Shown here piece by piece: positions 26,001 to 36,753 of a stretch of DNA of 64,000 nucleotides. The stretch comes from Steromphala cineraria (lineage: Eukaryota > Mollusca > Gastropoda > Trochida > Trochidae). The stretch's first letter is position 1. Each line of letters starts with the position of its first letter. Below the pieces are notes generated by a model that did not search any database, was not told where the DNA came from, and was given only the letters and a program-made list of their open reading frames with translations. The stretch is taken from assembly GCA_916613615.1 (NCBI GenBank), contig OU744721.1, forward strand, positions 81,721,060 to 81,785,059, written 5' to 3'. The position numbers and the translations under genes were made by a program.

Positions 26001-29000
26001 CTGGAGCTACCTCTGGGATCACCACAGGAACAACGATTGGACATTTCTCTGGTGCTGCCTCTGCTGGCTCTGTTTCTGAAGGAGAGAATCGGCACGTTAA
26101 CCATTGGTGGTCTACTATAGTATAGAAAGTTTGACAATAACGGGATAGATAAGGCTTGATATTTATTTATAATGTACATTCGTGTAAACGTACCTTTTGT
26201 TTTGACAGTTGCTGGTGGTAGTTGAGGAAGTGGAATGTTGTTATGGGAGACATTCTCCACATTTGTTGACTTCTTTTCACAGGTGACCTCATCTTGACCT
26301 TGAACCTTGACCTTCTTGAATACTGGAGGCTCAATGTGGCTGATTCGGTCGCACTGTGGAACTTTGGCAGCCTCGATCACATTTGAAGCTTTAGACTCCT
26401 TCAACGGGCTGCAAACAACAACAACTTTGTACTTTGACAGACACATTAATACACATTTATGACTTGGTGTTGGACCTATGGAAATTTTATAATACATTGA
26501 CTGAATCAAATTAAAATAAAAACGTTATCGTAGAAACGACTTAAATTATGTATTTATAGGATCATCGGAAATTTAGGAACATTATTCCATTTCATGGTAC
26601 TGAAATGTGTTTACGCGATAGTTATTTTACTTTTACCGAAAATTTCTAACATTGTAATTGAAACATATTATTGGTATTCAGAACACATTAAGATAATCAA
26701 CTTTAATGTTAATTTTATGACGACATTGATTTATTGAAATGTAACCAATTTTTATATTCTTTGAATATTTTTGAAATGGGAACTAAATCGACGATGAGTA
26801 TTATTATCAATTAAAAGTTGCACCTTTTCACTGTTTTCCTCTGACACATACCTGCAGTGTTTCTCCATGTTCTTCTTGCCGCTAACTGTAGGCAGGTTCT
26901 GGTCCTGGGGTGGTTTGCTGTCAACATCACCCACTGGTTTGCTCGACTCAGTGCGGCTTCGTTCCACAGGCTTAAAGGCTCCATTGGTGTGGTGTTCCAC
27001 GCCATTCTGGGCTTTCTTGCTCTTCTTCCCCTCGCCCGTGGGCGCCTTCCGCTTCTCCCCAGTGCGACATCGGGTCTGGAAGAGAACACCAACAATACAA
27101 CAGCTGTTCACACAGGGGCTGGGGTTAGCTCCTCTAGCACGTGGGGTACACAGGGATATCCGGGAGATTTGGCTTACATGTAAGTGTCACGACTAGAGTT
27201 ACCGCCCTTCCTTTTGCTGGGGGCACAGGTTAGGCTGAAGAATAATGTATGTTCCTATATTGAAACAGTGCCGAAATGAAATGATCAAGCCAATACTTTC
27301 AGGCTTCTTTTAGGGGCATTGTAGAAGTTGAGTTGATGAAGAATGGTGATTAAAATATTATGTTATAAACTTCTTTATTCAGTGTTTGCGACGTTTCTGC
27401 GTGTTGTCACGTGCGTGTGAAACATTTACCATTGTGGTAGTGTTGAAAGAGTCAATAAATCATATAGAGTCTTAATTGAATGTCTCCCATGGTCGTAGTG
27501 TTAAATAAAATCAATTTCATTAACATTCTGTTCAGATTTAACAAATACCGGTAATTTTAAGAAATATTGAGCAAAACCAACTGGTATAGATCTGCGCGCG
27601 CACTCTACTGACGAGTGTGTATCGCCTGCAGCCCATCATTACACTGCTCACGTGCTGTTTCCCGCCCTTGTTTCAGAAGAAGCGAACGTGTTAAATGGCA
27701 AAACAGAACAGTACAAGGTTATAGCTTTAAAGATCGAGTCGATGCGACGCCAATTTGCTTTGTGCAATTTCAATATGAGCCCATTGATCGGCGCTCATCC
27801 GTTTTTGTCTACAGTTCAGCTGTGGCAGAGCCAATAACGTGGTATATAGGGCGTTATCTTACCTTACAGTAAAATACTCGTTTTTGATTGGCTGATCATC
27901 GAATAGTTTTATCTTATGTACCCCTCGAGTCTCACTTCTCACGGTGTACAAATTCAATGTACCCCGCTGCCATAGCAACAGCTCCTCTCCGAGAAGAGGT
28001 GTCGCAAAACGTTAAGATGACGTTACCAAATGACGCACGCAATGTGCAGAGTTCACATAAATTCGATTTGCTGTTTTCGTGATTATTAACTATAAATTTG
28101 TTTTCTCTTCATTCTATGTTTTTTTTTTCGAAACAAATTCCGTATTACATTACTTACACATGCTATAGAACTAAAAGCAAAATGTTTTTAAGCATGTTTA
28201 GCCGAGTAGTTTTACGTAACACGATTCATATCATTTCAGTCGGGTTGGCTGACGCCATTTTGTTTACATTAAGGGTCAAGGCCGTCAATACGGTGATGGC
28301 TCATCCGTTAACGGCAGTCAAAATAAAATTGATGTATTTCTTCTGTCATGACGGTAAGATAAATACGTTGTATGCTTCTCCCTCGGGTAATACGGTCTGA
28401 TGTACCATCTTTGCAGAAATGTCAGCCCTCGCCTTGCGGCTTGGGCAACATTTCTACAAAGATGGTACATCAGACCGTATTACCCTCGTGAGAAGCAAAC
28501 AACTTATACTATCTGGTTACTTGGCGCAAACACGGAAAACCGACAATCAGCTAGCGCCCACAGTGTACATGTGCTGCCTTTATCGTCTCCATAACAAAGT
28601 CATGTTCGCTCAGATGAACAGTTTAACACGAGAAATAATCATAAGTTCACGAAGTACACATGTTTTCATTTCAAACAGAAACTTGATGAATGAAATGAAT
28701 TGTCGTATGTGTATTGCTATTGGCGTGTCTTAAATGAAATATTTTAACCAATAAAACAATTAGTTTCGCAAAGGAGAACCTTAATTTTCCCTCTCATTGG
28801 TCGCTTTACTACCAGTAAAAGTGCCATTGCTCTATTTATCATAATATTTTCACAACATTAGAATACTGACGACAGCACGAGATAAATGATAGCGCTGTAT
28901 GGTTCAGTTGCTAGTGATCCGACCAGTGAGATCAGCACCCTTCCCCTCGCTCTGTTTCCTGCCGCCCCAGGTCTACTGGGGTGAAGACGAAAGGAATCGG

Positions 29001-32000
29001 CGACTAGAGATGACAAGAGACGCGACGCCTTACTAGACTACCAGGGCAGCTATAGTTCGCCTCGTAACGAAACTAGTGTGATGGTATTCTCTCCTAAGCT
29101 TTATCAGAGGGTAAAAGGGAGGCTCCTGACACCCCGCGGGGCAGCATTTGTCTAGTCGTGAAGCGGGCCCACAGACTGTGTGGTTTATCTCCCTCATACC
29201 TCAGATTTCTATGGTGCGCTGATCACCGTGCTGCTCGGGTTACGTTATCAGTGGGCGAGACCTATCTCCTCATGACAATACGGGCCAACTCGGGGCTGGC
29301 TTACTATTGGGGCACGATAGCCGCGCTGTAGTTAAATTAGGATTGTGCGACTGGAAATCAAGCTTCTAATGACAATTCCAACCTATTGGTTACTGCGTGA
29401 GAATAATAAGAATATTTTCAAAACTTATTTCCCTTTAATTAGGGACATTATGAAAGTATATTTGGTATCTAAAGGTTGCACTTCTGGTATTCATAATTGA
29501 CATATTAATGCTTTTGATATCTTATTTAATTTGATATAATCCTGAACTGGTTGACTATGAGAGGAGTCGGATACTGTAAAGAAGTGACCGGTCGATGTAA
29601 TCCAAGGCAATCTTCACGTGCCGTGTAGGCCCGCACGACCCACCAGACGGCTCCCATTCACGGCGGTCGTTCCTTCACGTGTGCAGCCTTCTCTCGCTTG
29701 TAATGAGCGCCGCAAACGCTGCTTATTAATCCGCTATTAAACCAGGTTGACCTCGCCGCGCCACCACACCTAGTGCGAGTGTTAGAGCCGTCACCCGCAG
29801 GCCATTAAAGGCAAGCTTTTCCAATTGGGATAATTATAAACTGGGCGTAAGCTTCAACTGACAAGCTCGGAGTCCCGCTCGCCGCAAAGCGCTTCCCATA
29901 GAGGACCACTCCCCTACAAAAAGGTCGCTATACAGCGAGTCTGTTGATCCCACGCCTCATAGCGAACCAGCTGTGATGCCTGCTACAATGCTGTCTACTC
30001 CCCGCAGTTACAACTAAGTCTTGTCTCAAAAAGATGATTTCTTATTCCTGTCTCTTTTATCGGTGAAAATAAGATATATCCCCGCTGACGATATAGCATT
30101 TAGTATGTTCGAAATATCTCCAAGTGATATAGAGTTACAAATTATTTAACTATTGTTTCGTGTTGCAGAAGTACATCTCAGACAACACGTTTCATTCCTA
30201 CCCAAAGGGCGACAGAGAAAAGTCGTTAAAGTCGTGGACGAGCCACAAACAGTTTCAACTTGCACGCTAATCGCTTTACAGGGGCAGTGAAATAAGAAGC
30301 TTTGTTTGCTCCAGTACAACTAACTGCTCGTGTGGGGAGGTATAAGGTTATTTACTCAGAGCGGGTATATCCGACTGGTGTAGGAAGGAGACAATGGCAC
30401 CTATGTTTTATTGGACATCAGGTGTGGTACAGGCGATGTGGTAGGGTTTCCTCGTGAATCACTGGCGCTCAATCGAACTCGCTACTCAAGCGACGAGAGA
30501 GAGTTTAGCCAGAAGGCCGCTGCTAAGTGCTGGCTTTTGTTTGGGCGTGATCCTCAAGCCTCAAGCCTCGGCCCCCTGTAATCAAATTTCTAGGACGCGG
30601 AGAAGTGCCGGTCTCCTGAGACGGCCGTCACGTTCAAGAAATCACGAAGGCGGAAGACGTTGCCAGTTGGCAGGAGATGGTCCCCATCAGATTACTGTTA
30701 CTAGAGAGACTAAACAAAGACTGCCTGCGTCGCTGTCGATATTTCCTATTTCCCAGTCCAAGCTGCTTCAATCTCACGCTGCCCAGGCGCGGTGTTACCG
30801 TCGATCATGCGCGTGCGGAGCGTGTCAGACGGCCGTTCCTGCTAACCAGGCGCTGAGTCCTGACCCGCATATCGAACGGACGGAGGCAACATCGCTTCCG
30901 TCAACGCCTTCAAACCGCCGATTAGAGCAGAGCCGGTTTCTTTATGTGGTGATCCGACATCGTGAACCTCGTCTAAACGTCAGGGTCTGCCCGTATCGAG
31001 CTGATTGATGTCCACTGACGACCACGCGGAGGTTGGTGGAGCGGTGCCGTGTCTCAGTCTCTCCTGACGGTAATTCTCTCCATCGACGCCGTGTAGAGCT
31101 CTGTGTTTGTTGTTCGGCCTCACGTCTAAAGTTGACGTTGTTGGCTGCTCGCTAAGTCCGCGCCTCGAGCCAGAGCGCTGGTGTCCCTAACTAATCACAG
31201 TCACTGACGTCTTCCCGTCTTCGCATAATTCTCGTAATTCGTGTAAGTGTCTTCAGAGAATGCAAATTTAGAGGATCGGTCAACGTTTTCACGAACTACT
31301 TCTTAAAAAGGAACCAATTCAATTATGTCAATGATCAAATGTACTTATACTATTTTGGTAACAAACCATATGGTCTAGAACATGTTTGTATCAATAAAAA
31401 CGTTCATCAATTGAAAGTTCAGACCAATGCGTTATTAAAATTACCAATTTCAAAACATTCCCTAATAACGCCAATAACTGTCGAATAGAAATGAGAGGAA
31501 ATTTTGTTGATAATTTCAGCCACTGGTCACGTGACAGGAAATGTCTCAATGAGGCCGAAAAGGAAAGTGGCGTCTGGAGCAATAGTCATGATAAAGTCCT
31601 AAAATTAGTTGCATCGTTGCATTTTCATCTTGTTACCTCGGGAACCGTGATATCAGGAACCCCAACTTACAGGACGTGAATTAAGTTTCCGAATAAACAG
31701 AAATATGTTAATACAATTTTGATATGTTAAAAGTAAAGCAAGGAACGTAAATGACATTTCAATTAGGCAAACAGTCATGAGACAAATTGGATAAATTAAT
31801 TATTATATAAAATAATTCAAAATACTACTTTCTCTCAAAATTTCGGACTACGATCATGAAGGGGCACCTTTTAGTTTATCAAAAGTAACTATTTCAGGAC
31901 ATTTATATTTATACATCTGTTGAAATTACGACTGCATAGCAAATGTCTGAGTCCTGAAACAGTATTGTTCCTCATTTCAATTGCAGTCGGGTAAACCAGG

Positions 32001-35000
32001 ATGAAATTGCTCTTATTTGATAACTACACTTTATAATGTTCGTACATGCAGTTCCTGTAATATCGCTCTAGTCCCTATTCTCGCGAGACCAGTTTCTTTC
32101 AAACGCGAGTTGCACACAACCCCAATAGAGCGATCGGTCTAACTGCTCCACGACATGGTACAGGAAGTGTCTCCCGGGGAATGGAACGCGGCGGAACGCA
32201 CGAGAACTGTTTCCGCTGGCGTTTTTCCTGTATGAAATTACATTCCGGTCGCAAGTTGAATGGTTTCAACAATAATATAGAATAGCGTCAAGCCGTCTTG
32301 CATGAAAGGCGATGTTCAGTACATAAGTTGTAGCGGAATCGGAGGCAGAAGGGAAAATTAATGAAGAAAATCTCATTTTCGCGAGCTAGATTGATACTTT
32401 AGCCTGAATTAATAATGCAAAATTCCCATCCATGGCGAGGCGCTAATCATACGAAATCGTTAATGAAGGCTGGCGACAATTAATGAATCCCCCGAGGCAG
32501 CCAGCACCGCACGATAAAGCGATTAGAGACAGCGGGCGACTCACGCCCGTGAGGGCTGCACTGCGGGATGAATATCCGAGTCGGCTTTGCATCGCATCAC
32601 CAAACCACCGCGGAGAGAGAGCACGTGGGTATTTGCCGTCAATAGCCACTCTAGGGTTTTCAATTTTCACCGGCGACCTCCCCCGATCCCCCACATTTCT
32701 CTTGTGTCTTGATAATTAATTTGGCAGCTCATCTCTACATTTATTCCTCAACTCTCGGCGCCGACAATGACCGGCGTATGCAAATAACGCACGTGACCGG
32801 ATTTACGTGCGTGTGATCGATAACACGTTTCGTGCTTGCCGATTCTGGTTTCTCTGGAGCATTTGAATGCTGACACTCGTAAGTAATTTAGTTTCGCGCT
32901 CATGCGGCGCACAGCTCCTCTACACCATCCCATCGCGACTTGTACAGCGGAAACTGTGCGTGTTTCTTTGAAACATTAGGAAATGGTTTAACGCGGCCTA
33001 CGTGACGACAGCTACTGAAGATCAATAAGCGCCATATGTGAGCCGGATCAATATTTGTGGAGGGCAGCTTGGGTCGACACCGGTAGTAAATTTCGTTTCT
33101 ATCATATTATCGCTATTCGTTGGGGACTTGATAGCACCGCTTTGCAATTTCGGCTGACGAACGCCATTGACGTGCCTGTCTCCACGATTCGTCGCCAAAG
33201 CTTCGCCAGCGGGGCATGATCGCCCACTATTTACGATAGGCCTCCGTTTTCGACGCGCCGTCGAGCGAAAAATAAATTTCTTTGTGCGTGGCGCTGGGCT
33301 TAAGTGCCGGAATCGATTCCCTGACCGTGACCAAAGAGATTTGAGCGATGGTCTATAACTCGGGGAGCCCACCAAACTCGGTAATAATACAGTGTTTTTC
33401 CGACACAAACTGGGTGGGTTATTAGAGGACCAAATTACACCGTTCAGCGTATTGGAGCGCATGTTAAGAATTACAGACACGCAGCGGCCGGGCACGATAT
33501 CGCGGCTTGTCTCCCGGAATAACTCACCTCAATATAACGACTCCTCTAATTACATGCTTCCTATCTGCCATGAAATGAACGTTTGTGTAGCAGAGAAGTG
33601 GAGGAATTGCCTTGAATCTCCATCTTAAACAGACCAAATCCGTTCTGTCTTGGAAACATGTTTTAGCCAAAGTCGTGGAAGATGGATTGGAAAAAAAACT
33701 ACTCCACAATTACTGTCTTGACAATACTTAATAATTTTATAAACACACATATACTCAAGCTGCCATTTCGTCAATAAATGTTTATATTTTTTATCTTGTT
33801 CAAATTTCAAAATACTTCACATATATATTTTCTGTATACTATCGACAATCATGTGTCCAACGCATTTAGGATTTTATTTTAGATACTTCACTTGAAAACC
33901 TTAAACCTAAAACTTGAATTGTAATACAAGAGTTATCGACGAACCCTTATGCAATCTCCCTCATCAAAAGCTTCTGATATGTTTCACGGTAAAACCATTA
34001 CAGGTATTATTCTGTATAACGTTTAAATGTAAAAGCACTTCAATAGAATTCTACACGGGCCAGCCCCATCTATCCCACACGACAAACCGATCTCACCGCC
34101 CTCACCTCCAACAGTAATAAACACGAGATTGATAGTACACGATGGCTGCTTCGTCATTTTGCCTAGCATATTTTCCAGCTACGTATATAAACACCGCGTC
34201 GACGACTATCCTCGAACAGCTGGTCTTTCAAAGCGATAAATAGCTCCGATTATTGGCCGCGTAATGACTGCGACTAATGCGGGGGTATTATTTTAACGAG
34301 CTACGTAATACAGTTGATAAAGACCGACTGCCCGTCGCTTCGAGGCCGTAAAACAATTACGTAGCGTTCGCTTTAAAACGCCCAAGGGTGTTCGCATATA
34401 TTTACGGAGGCATGGAACAATTTCAGTCGGCTTTTACGATAACTACTTCTTACGCGAGCTTTACAATTCGCTAATGTGCCCCTCGGCCACTCGGCCTGCC
34501 CAGGCGCTTCCGTATTTGGAGCACCGACGGGTAAACACGAGATTAGTGAGTAAACTTGTCACACTTCTCTTACTGTATATCTTATACTCGTGTTTTCTTC
34601 AAACAACGTTTTGTGTATGTCACTTAACACGTTTTAATCACATTGCATAATATTTGGACGTTGCAATATTCATTCGGTTCCCCCAAAACAACATATTATT
34701 GTTGATTCTGTTTATGTTGCGGTATCCTTAACAATGTACTTTGTGTTCTCTTCGTATTATTAAAGAAGTTTTTTTGTATAAATATGAATAATAGAAATAG
34801 CTAACATTAACACCTAGAAAAATATTTGAGGAGTCACTCCCTTGCGCCAAATTATCATTAACACTGTCAGTTGTCGTTTTTGGTTTTTAAATTCGTAAAT
34901 AACCAGTGTTGTTTTCTGGTAGAACGTTGAAAGGCAAAATACAAAGTTGACTTGTATTCCCTATGGGCCCTGTTAACGAAAAAACTTAAAACTTCAAAAA

Positions 35001-36720
35001 ATATCCTCCAAAAGAAAACAAGATGAAACCTTGCAACGCGTAAAGCGGTTCTTATATTTGGAGAGGTAGTGTCGCTGTTCTGTTCATTTCTGTTGAAATG
35101 ATAGAGTAGTAGGCAAATATATATTAGTTTGTGGGTGAAAATCTTTAAATCTGTAAATATGAAGCTTCAGGTGAGTAAAAAAGTATTTTCTGTCCGCCCC
35201 CCCCCTTACTAGCTAGTTCAGTTTGTGTCTTTGTCAGATGAAAGCGAATATGAATATACCTTAGAAGGCATATAATGTGCATGATGTTATATACAACTTC
35301 TGAGCCCCAATTTTAAAATTATATTTTTGAAAAAAAATTAATATATTCTGAAATTGTCATTTTTACACAAGGTTTATGTTCCACAAGTAATATTGTGAAT
35401 TTACACAAACATTTATAAGCTGCTTCAGATAACCGATTCAAACTTAATGACAATTGACAGCACATTGAGACATACGAGTGTTTGGCCAAGCGAGGAGACG
35501 AGTGCAGCGTGACACTTGTATGGGCTTATCTATAGAATCTGGACGCTATACTAAGCCGGTTACACCGCTATATCTACGAAAATGCCCCTTTTGTGATGTT
35601 ATTGAAGACCAAATACATTTCCTTATAGACTGCCCTATGTATGATGACATAAGATATCCCCTACTTACTGATAAACACTTTCAAGATAAATATGCAGGCC
35701 TCTCATCATCAGAAAAGAATACTCTATTGATGACTTCAAATGATACCCAGTATCTTTTAGCTGAATGTGTTTTTAAAATGTTTATGAGAAGATCTAATCT
35801 TGTAAAGTAATATTTGAATGTTAATATCAAAATTTGTGAGATTTTATATTTGTAGTGTGTGAATGTGTAGACTGTGTAAATGATTAATTAAAAAATGTTG
35901 TATGTATGTATGTATGTATGTATGTATGTATGTATGTATGTATGTATGTATGTATGTATGTATGTATGTATGTATGTATGTATGTATGTATGTATGTATG
36001 TATGTATGTATGTATGTATGTATGTATGTGCTAACATGTGGATGTATACGTATATGTGTGTGGTGTATGCATGTATGTACATACTAATCCACTAATGTAC
36101 TAACATATGTGTACGTGTATGTATGTCATATAGGCTTATACTAATGCACTAATGTACTAATGTTTGAGTATGTCCCTATATGTATATAATGTATACATGT
36201 ATGTTCTAGTGTACTATTGCACTAACGTATGGATGTATGTATGTATATTCTGTACGCTTCTGCTATGTATGTATGTATGTATGTATGTATGTATGTATGT
36301 ATGTATGTATGTATGTATGTATGTATGTATGTATGTATGTATGTATGTATGTATGTATGTATGTATGTATGTATGTATGTATGTATGTATGTATGTATGT
36401 ATGTATGTATGTATGTATGTATGTATGTATGTATGTATGTATGTATGTATGTATGTATGTATGTATGTATGTATGTGGGTAGGTGCTAATGTGTGTATGC
36501 GTACATATGTGTATGTGTGTAGTGTATGCATGTATGTACATACTAATCCACTAATGTACTAACATATGTGTACGTGTATGTATGCCATATGGGCTTATAC
36601 TAATGCACTAATGTACTAATGTATGGGTATGTCCGTATATGTATGTAATGTATACATATATGTATGTATGTAATGTATGTAATGTATGTATGTATGTATG
36701 TATGTATGTATGTATGTATG

Positions 36721-36753
<33 letters not shown>
